Part shown: positions 10,230 to 20,722 of the stretch, one piece after another
How positions within the stretch are numbered: position 1 is the stretch's first letter
How the letters are laid out: every line of letters starts with the position of its first letter
Assembly (NCBI GenBank): GCA_014155875.1
Contig: JACEFZ010016149.1
Location: 62,001-126,000 of the forward strand
DNA length: 64,000 nucleotides
Direction of reading: 5' to 3'
Origin: Cepaea nemoralis
Lineage: Eukaryota; Mollusca; Gastropoda; Stylommatophora; Helicidae
Notes under the pieces: model-generated
Seen by the model: only the letters and a program-made list of their open reading frames with translations
Database searches by the model: none
Told to the model about the DNA's origin: nothing
Position numbers and translations under genes: made by a program

Positions 10230-12107
10230 CTAGATGTGTTTTCTTCTTCTTCTTCTTCTTTCGTTCGCTTGAAATATGTCTATATCTGCAATGTCGTCTC
10301 TTGCATGAATTGAACTGTTTTTTTTCAGTTCACACAGTGGTCCATAGAGTTTATCTTCCACTGTCGTCTCTCTAGGCCAGAAGGTTAGCCTAGATATGTT
10401 ATATTTTGGGCAGTCTTGGAGTATGTGCTCTGCTGTCTGCGACGCCAATCCACATGTGCACATGGCTGTTTCACCAATCTTGAATTTTGTATACATGTGG
10501 TTGCGTAATCTATTGTGTCCTGTTCTGAGGCGCAGAATAATGACTTGTTCTGGTCTGTCCATAACGTGGTAGTCATCTTGAGCAGGTTTTGGTGGCTTTC
10601 TGACTGATTTGATCATTCTTTTCTTTTGGTGGTATGTAACGGGCACATCAGGCTGTTCCTCTTTGGCTCCTTTCTTAGCCAATTGATCAGCTCTGTCGTT
10701 TCCGGGTACTCCACAGTGGGATGGTATCCACTGTATGGTGACTTTATGCTGACTGCTAAGTTCAGAAAGTAGTGTCCTTAGTACTGGCAATTTCCCAGAG
10801 AGGAGCGCCTCGAGTACTGATTTTGCATCTGTTAGTAGCACCACAGGTTGAGTACCATTGCTGTTATTTAGTAATTTCTCTGTTGCTATCTTGATTGCCT
10901 CAATTTCGGCATCATAGTTATGGCAGTACTTTCCTGTCGGTACTCTGGCTGTGTCCCTAGTATTATTTGGGTATTCTATGTACACTCCCGCTCCTCCATT
11001 TCGAACAGCATTTTGTGCTGACCCATCTGTGTAGACTCGGATCCAGAGGTCCTGTGGGTATTCTTCATCAAGGAAGCTGAGAGTGGCTGTTCTGCGCTGC
11101 ACACTGTTCTGTTCTTCCTTGTCAAATATTCCTCTCACTTTAGTCTGGATTTGTAACGATAGTCTATGCTCATCTTTCCATGGAGTTCGCTCTGGAATAG
11201 TTGTTAGGGGGATACCAACTGTGGGCAGATCAGTGGTTTCTCTGCAGAGTCGTTTGGCCTGGTGGATAAAACTACTTCTTTTCAACCGCCCCATAGCTAG
11301 GTTTTCAAATCTGTTCTTCATAGGGTGGCCTGGCAAGCTGAGGAACTTTTCTGCTTGTATTAGCGTTTTCGTATCTCTGCGCTCACTCAGTGCCTGTGTC
11401 CTCCCCATCTTCTCCATTTCCACTATAGGGGTTGATCTCATCCCTCTTGTGGTGACTCTAAGTGCTTGATTTTGCACCTTGTCCAGCTCTTGTAGTGTGG
11501 TATTTGATGCTGAACACCACGCAGTTGACCCATATTCCAGGTGTGGTCGTATGCTCTGTTGGTAAACTTTGCTAAGTATTTTCGTACTGGCTCCCCATGT
11601 GGTTCCACTTAGCTTTCTCAGGATGGCTATTTTCCTTCTGGCTTTTGCTACTGCTTTGTTGATGTGCTTTCTCCATGTCAGCTTGCCATCAAATGTTACT
11701 CCAAGGTATGTTGGTTCTTTATCTTCTCTTAGGGGTGTTCCATTTATCTGGATGATCCCTGCCTTTTGTTTTGGAGAGAGGGTAAATAGGGTTGTGCTGC
11801 ACTTGTCAGTGTTTATGCTGACACACCATCTATTTGCCCATACAGCAAATGTATCTACAGCTCTTTGTAGCAATCTGGTGGCCACTGATGCACATTCATT
11901 TGTGCTCCATAGAACCAGGTCATCGGCGTACATTGCCGCTTTAATTCCATGCGATAGGTGAGCAACAAGATCATTGATGAAGATTAGAAAAGTGTGGGGG
12001 ACAAGACTCCGCCCTGGGGGACACCGTGACGCAGTAGTACTTTCTTGCTCTTGAGTCCGTCTATCTGTACTCGGGCTCTTCTGTTGTGCAAGTATGCTTT
12101 CACCCAT
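10230..12107 (-). pseudogene. LINE-C ORF continuation: RT YADD box, thumb, RNase H, C-terminal Cys/His motif
   Basis: The real continuation begins at about 12000 in this frame with LIFINDLVAHL and reaches the catalytic AAMYADDLVLW box, then YLGVTFDGKLTW. RNase H follows (RVYTDGSAQNA, DAEIEAI, LLTDAKS, WIPSHCGVPGNDRADQLA), all acidic residues and the histidine present. The C-terminus carries MCTCGLASQTAEHILQDC, a Cys/His pattern that could bind zinc. The frame has no stop of its own: it reads through the GAA tail as a run of arginines and stops in flanking DNA at 10230. Confidence 0.9.
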
Positions 12108-14197
12108 TTGTACATTCTTCCATTGACTTTGCAGTTTCTCAGTTTCTTCATCAGACCTTCTTTCCAGACTTTGTCAAAGGCTTTCTTCAGATCTATCCAT
12201 GCCGCAAGCACCAGCTTCTTCTCTTGGAATGCATCCTCAATTTCTTGAGAGAGGTAGGTTGTCTGATCTTCCGTAGAGTAGCACTGCCTAAAGCCAGTCT
12301 GCTGTGGCACAAGGATGTTTTTACTTTCAATGTACCACTGCAGTCTGTGATTGATGATGCGCTCCAGTGTTTTGCAGAGACAGCTGGTGAGGCTAATTGG
12401 TCTGTAGCTAGAGGCAATGGAACCATCTTTCCCTGATTTTAGGAGGGGTATCATGATTGCTTCTCTCCAGGCTTGTGGTACACTGCCTAAGGTCCAGCTG
12501 TTATTGAAGATCTGCAACAGCTTTGTTTTGGCCTCTGTTCCTAGGTTCCTGATCATTTCATTGGAGATACCATCAGCTCCTGGTGACTTTCTCATTTTCA
12601 GTTTTGATATGGCTAGCTCCAGTTCGCTGATTGTGATGGGTGCCTCCAGAACCTCATGTACTATTTCCTTCTGTCCTGTATGTTGTCGTTTCTCTCGAAT
12701 CTCTTGTTGTTTCTCTGGACTAATTTTGATATTGCTATCTTGTGCGAACGAGTCCGCAAAATGGTCAGCTGCTTGCTTTCTTGTTAAGATTTTTCCATCT
12801 TTATGTAGTGCAATTTTTGAGTTTCTCCCTGTGCCCTCGTCATTAAGCTGTTTTATTAGCTTCCACAATTTCCTTGTGTCTCTTTCAAAGTTCAGAGACT
12901 CTGTTTTCTCCTGCCAGCTTTTCCGTCTAGCCTGCAGCTTGGCCCTTTGAAATTTGGCTTTTGCATGCTGGAATTTATTGTGGTGCTCTTGGCTGGGTGT
13001 GGCCTCTGCTTGCTTTCTACACACTTCAACATCATTATGCAACTGTTCCAGTTCACTACTCCAGTAGGGTTTATATTGTTTACGGGCTCCTCTTGGTACT
13101 GTTTCTCGCGCTGCCTGTAGTATGCATTTCCCAAACTCTTCAACTGCTTTATTTATGTCTTTCTCAGTGTTCAGGTTTCTAACCAGTATGCTGGTGCGAT
13201 GCTTGTACATTGCCCAGTCTGCTTTCTTGTAGTTCCACCTCGAGAGGGTGCTGCTTTCACTTACAAGCTCATTTTCTACGGTTAGAAAGACTGGCCGATG
13301 GTCACTGCCACCAAGTTGTTTCCCAACAGTTCGTGTAATGTTCCACTCCAGGTCTGGTGAATGAAAAGCCAGGTCAGGTGTAGTTGTAGAGTGCCATGAT
13401 CTCGAGTAGAAAGTATGTGGGTCGGACGGCTTGTTAATCAACATGAATCTATTCTCATCCTGCCAGTCTTCCAGTCTCTCTCCTCTCTGGTCCATGTGAT
13501 CATAGCCCCAGCTCTGCGAGTGGCTGTTGAAATCGCCACACACAATCATTTTTTCTTTTAGTGGTAGAGTGTCCAGTGCCTGTGGGCGGTCACTTGGACA
13601 GTAGTAATTGATCAGATGTAGATCTGTATTACCTGTCTTAAGTTTAAGTGTCTGATACTCAGCCCCTTCCATGTAGACTTTGATTTGGGAAGCAGTGATG
13701 TTATTTCTTACAAGGGTCAGTATCCCACCTTTTCGCCTGTCCTTTCGGTCAGATCGGTAACACTGGTAGCCTCTGATTTTGAAGGCTATATTTTCATTGA
13801 GGTGAGTTTCTTGCAAGCAACATATGTTTACTTTTTCTTGGTCCAAGATTTTTTCTAATTCTATTTTTTTGTTGCTGACTCCCTCCGCATTCCAGTGCAT
13901 TATTTTAAGTCTTCGTTTAGTATGGCCAGTCGTCCTATTCTCATGTCCCCTGGCTCCACAGGACATCTGAGAAGGACCTCCAGTAGTTGGGGTTGGACCC
14001 TTTCGAGACATAGGGCCCGGCACTGCACCTGCCTGGGGGTCCAAAGCAGGGCGAGCACCATAACGATTAGCAGTAGTCGACATATTCCATTTTGCGTGAT
14101 TGCGTGGCATCCTGATTTCTGTGGTGCGCCTCTTGGCTGGTTGCCTCCGTCTTCAGCACCTTTCTTTGCTAGAGCAGACTGTGGTCTCACTCGAGTG
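10240..14197 (-). mobile_element. LINE-C: near-complete EN-RT-RNase H non-LTR retrotransposon
   Basis: A minus-strand element of about 3.96 kb with a GAA tail at 10240-10262. It is flanked by 9-bp duplications TAGATGTGT at 10231-10239 and 14198-14206. It encodes endonuclease, reverse transcriptase and RNase H in one continuous reading path, broken by a single frameshift near 12000. The 5' leader before the first ATG is only about 87 bp, and no separate gag-like ORF1 precedes it, so it is either a single-ORF family or slightly 5'-truncated. The good preservation argues for a fairly recent insertion. Truncated copies are at 5355, 6913, 36699 and 52496. Confidence 0.92.
11984..14110 (-). pseudogene. 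LINE-C ORF: endonuclease and most of reverse transcriptase
   Basis: The frame starts at the ATG at 14110 with a basic, proline-rich leader of about 65 residues. An AP-like endonuclease follows: MHWNAEGV, CLQETHL with the catalytic Glu, CGDFNSH, TTPDLAFH and GSDHRPVFL. The reverse transcriptase follows with SPGADGI, YRPISLTSC, the catalytic Asp in AAWIDLKKAFDKV, and GVPQGGVLSPTLF. A premature stop at 11984 follows the last motif directly; the YADD box continues in the next frame. All visible endonuclease and RT catalytic residues are intact. Confidence 0.9.
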
Positions 14198-14206
14198 TAG
14201 ATGTGT

Positions 14207-14557
14207 ACGCGCGCACACACCTGTCTGCGCATGCATGTACGTGCATACACATCTAGAGCATACTGGTTATTTTCCGGCGCCAGAGACTCGCCGTCGCCCC
14301 TTCTCCTGTTAGTTTAAACAGGTCCGCCACGTGAAGGCCAGGAGTTGGACTTTTGCTGCATAGGTTATGTATTCACGAACCATTGAGGTATTTGAGCAAT
14401 GTTGGGCGCTCACCCCAACACCGCGCCTCGGCTACATACAGCAACATTTGGAACCCATGTGTTTTCTTGTTTTCCAGTGTATTCTTGATGTCCACCCATC
14501 GTTTCCCTGTTTTCCAGAGTATTCTTGATGTCTACCCATCGTTTTCTTGGTCTTCCT
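14207..14557. other. Spacer with a LINE-derived 40-bp duplication
   Basis: Contains alternating CA/GC-rich sequence (14205-14255), an imperfect palindrome near 14404-14422 (GTTGGGCGCTCACCCCAAC), and a tandem duplication of about 50 bp around TATTCTTGATGTC at 14470-14545. In reverse complement the duplication reads like a LINE C-terminal GRPRKRW-type block. Confidence 0.4.
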
Positions 14558-15036
14558 CTGGCACTGTGGCGAAGGGATTATGAATGCAATTCACAATCCC
14601 GCATACCACATTCGAAACACAGCAGTAGCTGTGAAAGGGGGGTTTTGGACCACCACCGACAATGGAAGGCCAGGGGTAAGAGGGGCCCTGTGCACATAGA
14701 ATCTGCTTTGCAGTTGTATAGAGCTTACATAGAATCGACTCTACGCACGCTCTAAACAACCACTAAGCAGACTCTACGTAGACTGGGGGACAGGGTGCCC
14801 CCTCTTACCCCTGGCCTTCCATTGTTGGTGGTAGTCCAAAACCCCCATTTCACAGCTACTACAGCTGTGGGCAATTTGGAGGCAGACACTTTGCACTGGT
14901 TTCCATACAATGGTATAAGTGCTGGTCATACAGAAAGCAATGGCAAACTAATGAACATAAACCTGCCAAGAAATCACAAAAAGCCAAAACAAAATTGTTG
15001 AAGCTGACTCCCACATCCTATAAAGGATATGAGTTA
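14558..15036 (+). mobile_element. S2 tRNA-derived SINE, interrupted by a MITE
   Basis: The head shows a tRNA-like A region (GTGGCGAAGGGATTA) and B box (CATTCGAAACAC). The body resumes after the MITE with GGGCAATTTGG, ATGGTATAAGTGCTGG, GAAAGCAATGGCAAACTA and a GATATGAGTTACT end. The SINE is split at 14623 by a 237-bp inverted-repeat element. Confidence 0.78.
14624..14860. mobile_element. 237-bp MITE with ~65-bp terminal inverted repeats
   Basis: The ends are long inverted repeats starting AGTAGCTGTGAAAGGGG and ending CCCATTTCACAGCTACT; the match continues inward through GGAAGGCCAGGGGTAAGAGG and its complement. The insertion is flanked by ACAGC at 14619-14623 and 14861-14865, consistent with a 5-bp target duplication inside an S2 SINE. 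There is no coding capacity. The superfamily is not clear from the ends. Confidence 0.8.
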
Positions 15037-15244
15037 CTTTCCTCTGGCTCTATATCCAGTTATTTCTTTGGCTGTGTGCTCTTAAGGGTGAATAAGGTTT
15101 AATTTTCATAAGATGTCCAAGCCAGTATACGTGTTGTCTCCTGATGAAATCAATGCGCCACGTTATGCCTATAATTTTTCTAATGTTGTTTCACATGCTT
15201 TATCTTTTGGACACCCCAGCATCCTTTATCAAGCATTCATCTCA

Positions 15245-15385
15245 CCTGTGATGAGTTTTCTTTGTTGGGATGTTGAAATGTAGCATGGAAAACAATGTTG
15301 GAGGACACATTACAGTGGGTTTTCTTTGTTGGGTGGTTGAAGTGTAGCATGGAAAATGTGTTGGAGGACAAATTACAGTGAGTTG
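15245..15385. repeat. ~72-bp tandem duplication
   Basis: Two copies of a unit around TTTTCTTTGTTGGG...GTAGCATGGAAAA...GTTGGAGGACA lie next to each other. It is downstream of the DNLZ stop and could be in the 3' UTR or flank. Confidence 0.7.
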
Positions 15386-15864
15386 TTTGGTACAACGAGG
15401 TAATAAAGAAGACCAACAAAAAAAAAACTTCTTGTTTACAGATAAATATTTTAACCCTTTTAATCAACTTTAAAAAATCTGTACTGTATTCTAACCATTC
15501 TCAAGTAAACATCAAACTGGACTTGATAACAACATTATTTTGGCAAGTGTGTAGCCATAAAGTCTGCAACAATAACATAAAGTCTGGAGAATGCTTCAAT
15601 GATTTTTAACTGCTGATAAACTCTTGAGGCAATTAAAATAGCACGAGAACTAAACTAATAGGTACTGATTAGCTTTCATAGTGTGGAAAAGAAGCGTATC
15701 CAGTTGGTTGTTTGTCGAAGTGTATATTCGTTCCTCCAACAAGACAGTCATCATTTTGTGGTGGCAGATTTGAATCTCAATGTGCCTATAGCTTTAAATT
15801 ATTATACAGTCTAGTGTGTCCTCATATCTCTGTTTCTGTCCTTTGCTCATCAATACATAATAAA

Positions 15865-15976
15865 TTATTCATTTTCTTGCCTAGCTTTCAAAAGATCTAT
15901 TAGATTCTCAGGTATATCAAGATCTGTTATCTTCTTCACTTCTTCCCCTCTAGCGGCCAGGATCTCCTCAATATTT
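15865..15976 (-). CDS. DNLZ: DNLZ exon 2
   Basis: Begins after a pyrimidine-rich acceptor (T-run then ATTTCAG) and completes the split Arg codon. It encodes [13 protein letters not shown] and a charged tail ending in QENE, then TAA at 15867-15865. It was found by searching for the missing conserved tail in phase. Confidence 0.92.
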
Positions 15977-18900
15977 CTGAAATAAAAAAAAAAAAAAAAA
16001 CAGAAATTAAAATGCAGTTTAAGCCTTGAGTTTCAATTTCTTAAAGAGTTAAGTTGAGCTGAGTCAAGAACCACTATCTCAACACTCGGGACATTCCCAT
16101 ACACTTTACGACCTCATTTGCAACAGCCAGCGAAAAGTCCAACATGTTAATTATATTTTCTAATTCACCATTATGAATGCGTTAGCAGGAAGTAGAAATA
16201 AGTAAACATAAATTGCTGAAAGTCAAGAAGACCCAAAATACACACAAACTGAAAGCGGTAAACATCAAAGTGTTTTTGAAAATCCTACAAAAGCAGAACT
16301 AATCAGCAGTTTGTTCAAGCAGGGTCTTGGCCCCGCCCTCTCAGCTATATAAATTATTGATGTGCACACAGCATTTTACATACAAGGTGCAGTTATCACC
16401 ATGATTGCTGTTTTCTTAAAGTAAGTGAATATGACCATAAACAACTCTCTCTAACAATATGACCATAAACAACTCTCTAACAATATGACCATAAACAACT
16501 CTCTCTAACAATATGACCATAAACAACTCTCTAACAATATGACCATAAACAACTCTCTAACAATATGACCATAAACAACTCTCTCTAACAATATGACCAT
16601 AAACAACTCTCTAACAATATGACCATAAACAACTCTCTCTCTAACAATATGACCATAAACAACTCTCTAACAATATGACCATAAACAACTCTCTCTCTAA
16701 CAATATGACCATAAACAACTCTCCCTAACAAGTCCTGCATCAGGAATCTCCTGTGGGTCTGTAAAGTGTTAGGACCATCACAATTCGTAGGCCTGAATGC
16801 ACAGAGGAATGGGTGTAGTCTTTCCCTCCTGTAGTGAATTTCAAGAGCTGATACAGAACTAGCACATGCCATTTAAGCCTAACATCCTAATTATTACACT
16901 AATGTACGCATTTCCTAGCACCGTAGTAACACCTAATGTGTCGACCCTATTTTAACAGAATTTACCAACTTTTATGTGGCAAACCTGTTTTAACAGGATT
17001 TATTATCTTTTTATTAAAAAAAATTTTTTGAGCTGGCTGACTTTGAATGCACGCGTAGTCAATATACACTACTTCTAGTAGTGCTGGACTGAACTTTGCC
17101 TGTGGATTAGCTTTTCCTATTAACAATGTCCCTTGCCATCAGGGGAACCCACTCCAACTTCAGAGGCACTTATAATTTACGTCCCAAAGTCAAGGACGAG
17201 AGGTCAACATTTTAGGCCAACTGTCCAGTGTATGGGTTGAACCCCTTACCTTGGCATCAGCACACCGGATGTTTAAGAACATGCGTTCTACCCATTCAGC
17301 CAGGCTGACCTCCACAGAATTTACAACGAACGTAACTTGTATCCTTTACCATTGTTGTAATTAGAATTAAAGACAGATGAATAAGGCAAGGATAAGGAGG
17401 GAGTTGCATGAGATTGGAGGGCTTGGCATGACTTATTTGAGGGTCTATGTTCCAGAGGTGAGCTGAGTCAAGCACCGACATCATGGCACTCGGGACATTC
17501 CCATATGTATTCTGTCATCTGCAACAGCCAGTGAAAAGTTCCAAGACTAATGGTACCAGGAGCAGTCTGATTATGAGTCCGCAGGGCCTTTCCTCGGAGA
17601 CCTTAGTGCTAGTCAGATCCTCTTTTCACTCCCTGCAGCACCATACTCTCCAAGTCGTGATCATTTAAATGTTCTTCTGCACTATGCACATAATTCCAAA
17701 GGGCCCTGACCACCAAGTGGTGCAGACCCGGCCAATCTGTCCGCCTGCCTGTTTCCCACCATATCAGCATATACTGGTGAAAAAATCCAACAGATGCTCT
17801 GTATTATTGATTGTTGAATTGAAGCCTACAACTCTGCCCGATGGGTCTATGTTCCAATAGGGGCTTAAAGGTCTGAATAAGAAGACAAACATTCATTAAC
17901 CCATACCTATGTAGAGTAGACTAACATGGTATGACAGAATCACATGGAGACAGCTAAACACATTCCAGCTAACCAAAAGGTGAGGACAAGATGCTGCCGT
18001 TGAATAAAACACAAATTGAGAACATCTGTTAATAGTACATCAAGGATACAGATAAGTAAACTTTGTATTTTCATGTAGTTGTGTGTCATTTTGTGGTTGT
18101 CTGTTCTGAGCTGACGAAGGCTTTAGCAGCAACGTCCATTTTGTTTCTTGTAATCGTGTTCTAGTAAACCTCACAATCTACTTCTTATTTTGTGGTGATT
18201 CATTCATTGCTTAATAGTAGAACTAAAACATTCTTTCTCTGGAAACCATAGGACAAAAGAAATAGAGATCTAAAAGCACACAAAGAAGAGAACTATAGAC
18301 ATATAGAGACAAACAGATTTTCTTTGGTCATGTGATGAGAAGATAGGCATTGGAGAACATCGTGATGAATGGAAAGATAAAGGGGAAGAGAGGCAGAGGC
18401 AGACCAAGAGAAATGATGCTGGATGGATTGAGACAGTGGCATGGAGGAGTATCAGCAACAGAGTCGATCCAGAATACCAAAGACTGAGATATGTGGAGAG
18501 ACATGAACATCGTCACCATCTGGCTTGGCACTTGATGATGATAGAGACTTGCAGAAGAAGGTACAAGATAGAAAGGCTTGGCATGAGTTGGTTGAGTGCC
18601 AATGCGTCATTAGAAGATGAAAAGCAGAAAAAAAAAGAAGCAGATCATTCGACTTCTTCTGTTTAATTTCCAGTTGTCATGGGACTTTGAACGTTCACAT
18701 TCGTCCCCAGAGATTTTCTTCCTTATCCAAGTCTAGAAATTTGATTCCCTACACTAAAATCATAAGGGAGTATACCATCTTGTTCTTATTTTATAGAATT
18801 ACAAACCATGAAAGAAACCATCTTTGTATGAGCTAGGGACAGGCATTGTAACCTCCAAGCCAGTTAGCCTTTATATAGTTATACTTCAACTGATGTCCTA

Positions 18901-20183
18901 TACAATCGCAGAACCTTCTCATCTCTTGATTCACTTAAATTTGTTTAGTTTGCCCCAATAATTATGGCATAAGCTCCAATTTTGTGATTCTGTCATACCA
19001 TTTAAGTTTTTGTATTCTGCACAGGTACTAATTAATTAGTCGAAACACAGCTGCGGGTGATTTGGAAGCAGATCGCTTTGCGCCGATTTTCATACAATGT
19101 TATGAGTGTCTGTCTTTCAGAAAGCAATGGCAATCTACTGAACCTAAACTTGCCACGATATCACAAACAGCCAAAAAATACTGGGGTTGACTGCGATGTC
19201 CTGTAATGGATATGCAGCTAACTTGATATTTGCTTACCATTTTGGCTTCTGTAACATGTGGGTAACTAGTAATCATAAATAAATTAAATAGCTATTTGCT
19301 TGCTTGCTTGTGTTCGCTGGCTGTGAATTCCAGCGTGAAGTCCTGTATGTCAGATGAAGACATCCTGTTGTCCAACATCAGTGTGATGTCATATTTCTTC
19401 TTCTTCGTTAGGCCGACACATCCGACTTCTGTGGGCATTTGTTGACCGGGTTAACCTTCCCGGATGTCATACTGGACCTGAGGTTTGCGTGAGTATCTGT
19501 TGTTCCATATCTGGCTTATTGGCGTGCAGACTGGAGGTTCCTCGCCGTGCAGGCAGATACTCTCCGGCTTCGGAAGAATCAGCGATCCTACTATGTTAGC
19601 CAGGACCCCGGAGGGACCTGTGGCCCAGGACATGCTAGTAGGTCTTGGCCAGTACGGTACCTGGCCCTGGTGCCTTGGAAACACTTCTGCGTCCCAAATA
19701 GTTTAATCATAAAATAATTCAGCATAGGTTTGATTAAAAAAACAAACATACACACCGTTTATCAATATCCTTAAACCATCCCAAGTTATCAGCAATTAAG
19801 TGATGACTTTTGCAACTGGAACATTGTACAATGACAACACCTTCCTGATAAGCTTGCTTAGAAAATGTGTGACTGTTTCTGGTGTTACAAATCTTGCAAG
19901 TATAAACCAAGCCCAATCGTGGTGTAATTTCCGTCAATTTTTGAACAGTTTCTGTTTCCTGGTTCTCACTGACATGTAGATTGCATGTTGTGGTAAAATA
20001 TTTAATTGGTTCTGTGCGGCAGATTTGAATACGAGTTCTTGTTAATATGGGATGACAAGACACAGATCTCACTGTAGAAAAGGTCCTCACAGGTTCAGGT
20101 ATGCCCCATGTGGTAGGCTTTGGTGTCTGAAGGTAACGACACAAAGTGCCACACGATCTACTGCTTCGTGTGAAAAAGGACAT
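15865..20183 (-). CDS. DNLZ: DNLZ: mitochondrial DNL-type zinc finger protein (Hsp70-escort type), two exons
   Basis: Two exons, 20183-19756 and 15976-15865, join in phase to a 179-residue protein, the usual length of the animal family. The N-terminus ([16 protein letters not shown]) is rich in Arg and Ser without acids, as expected of a mitochondrial presequence. The zinc finger has Cys96 and Cys99 ([11 protein letters not shown]) and Cys121 and Cys124 ([10 protein letters not shown]), followed by the name-giving DNL motif in IADNLGWF (about 130-137). The tail has [13 protein letters not shown]. In yeast and animals this family (Zim17/Tim15/HEP) keeps mitochondrial Hsp70 soluble and supports import and Fe-S protein folding; that role is inferred by homology. 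The intron (15977-19755) uses GT and AG. It is head to head with COQ4. Confidence 0.95.
16055..16145. repeat. Dispersed repeat, copy 1 of 2 in DNLZ intron
   Basis: Shares CACTCGGGACATTCCCATA and CAACAGCCAG(C/T)GAAAAGT with 17461-17545. The family is not identified. Confidence 0.6.
16426..16732. repeat. 26-30-bp minisatellite, 11 copies
   Basis: The unit AACAATATGACCATAAACAA plus a variable CTCTCT run is repeated eleven times between 16431 and 16730 inside the DNLZ intron. The unit length varies with the number of CT dinucleotides. Confidence 0.92.
17030..17312 (-). mobile_element. S1 tRNA-derived SINE in DNLZ intron
   Basis: Complete-looking S1 copy, sense with DNLZ. The tRNA-like head at the high end carries complemented A (ACCCATTCAGCCAGG) and B (GGGTTGAACCCC) boxes, and the body ends near the A-rich tail at about 17030. 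Confidence 0.8.
17461..17545. repeat. Dispersed repeat, copy 2 of 2 in DNLZ intron
   Basis: Matches 16055-16145 as noted there; the flanking sequence differs. Confidence 0.6.
17546..18285. other. DNLZ intron, no recognisable element
   Basis: Unique-looking sequence. A segment near 18110-18140 (GCTGACGAAGGCTTTAGC) resembles the conserved end of some Penelope-like elements but is too degraded to call. Confidence 0.4.
18290..18655 (+). mobile_element. LINE-G 3' fragment
   Basis: Frames on the plus strand carry [19 protein letters not shown] and [15 protein letters not shown], the C-terminus of an RTE/CR1-like LINE, followed by a 3' UTR with AAAGGCTTGGCATGAGTTGG and an AAGAAG-rich tail. There are internal stops. 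It lies antisense within the DNLZ intron. Confidence 0.7.
18665..19035. other. DNLZ intron, no recognisable element
   Basis: AT-rich sequence with no repeat or gene signal that I can identify. Confidence 0.45.
19039..19225 (+). mobile_element. S2 SINE, 5'-truncated
   Basis: Begins within the B-box region (GTCGAAACACAGCTGCGGG) and continues through the S2 body (CAGAAAGCAATGGCAA, GGGGTTGACTGCGATGTCC) to a GATATGCAGCTAACTT end. The last few bases resemble the TAAC tail of LINE-A. Confidence 0.75.
19292..19695 (-). mobile_element. Second copy of the 344-bp AAGC-tailed element, split by SINE-X
   Basis: Reverse-complement copy of the element at 4654-4997, with the tail at the low end (TTGCTTGCTTGCTTG). 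It is interrupted at 19394-19462 by a truncated SINE-X. Possible short target duplications AAATAG flank it. It lies just downstream of DNLZ exon 1 in the intron, same strand as the gene. Confidence 0.8.
19394..19462 (-). mobile_element. SINE-X, 69-bp truncated copy with 9-bp TSD
   Basis: Contains the conserved SINE-X end GTTGACCGGGTTAACCTTCC and a short TTC run (GAA tail on the minus strand). An internal part is missing. Flanks GATGTCATA at 19385-19393 and 19463-19471 are identical. Confidence 0.82.
19756..20183 (-). CDS. DNLZ: DNLZ exon 1
   Basis: Starts at the ATG at 20183 and ends after two bases of an Arg codon, before a GTGTGT donor at 19755. It encodes the presequence, both CxxC pairs and the DNL motif. 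Confidence 0.93.
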
Positions 20184-20722
20184 AATTAGATTTGAACAGA
20201 AACTTCCCAGCTGTCTGGATTTAAAGTTTGTATTCTGTTAAGTTAACCGTGAATATGTTACAGGTAATTTGAAACTGACGTCAGTGATGTCATCATCTTC
20301 AGATGATTGATTGATGATTATGACTGTATTGATTTTTCTATAAAATTATGCTACGTGCTGTTAAACATCTGATAATCGTTCTTGATAATTTTTTTTTATA
20401 CATCTCGCTGAAACATTGTATACAAAAGAAACTCCAAAGAAGTCACACTGTAAAATGACTCTATGGAACCCGACATTGACTTGTTTTTGATGACTCTTCC
20501 CCGTGGAGTTTGTTTATATCGACGATTATAATCTCTCCTTGAACACTTCCGGAAGATTTCCATTTCCGTTTCTTGAAGCCGAAGTTGCTGTTTATTTATG
20601 TTTTGATAAGTTATTATCATACATCAAGAACTGTTTTGAATGCTTAAAATTCGCTTCTGAAATTAAGAAAAAGAGTTTATGTTGTATGTCAGTATTTCAC
20701 GAGCTGCACATTCCACGCAACG
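20184..20722. promoter_or_regulatory. Putative bidirectional promoter of DNLZ and COQ4
   Basis: This is the whole gap between two divergent start codons. It holds a perfect CRE palindrome TGACGTCA at 20276-20283 and a second ATF/CREB-like site TGATGTCA at 20286-20293, about 95 bp upstream of the DNLZ ATG. There is no obvious repeat in the gap, unusual for this window. Bidirectional action is inferred from the arrangement; transcription starts are not visible. Confidence 0.6.
20276..20293. promoter_or_regulatory. Tandem CRE/ATF sites
   Basis: TGACGTCA is followed after two bases by TGATGTCA. The first is the consensus CREB/ATF palindrome. Its position, close to the DNLZ start and in a nuclear-encoded mitochondrial gene pair, fits a real control site, but binding is inferred. 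Confidence 0.5.

Noticed and set aside
11083..11961. Long plus-strand open frames of 128 and 130 codons
   Set aside because: They are antisense to the LINE-C RT-RNase H frame; the hydrophobic product is typical of an antisense reading.
18100..18145. CTGACGAAGGCTTTAGC, similar to the hammerhead-bearing ends of Penelope-like elements
   Set aside because: Core bases are changed and no Penelope-like RT or GIY-YIG domain is present nearby.
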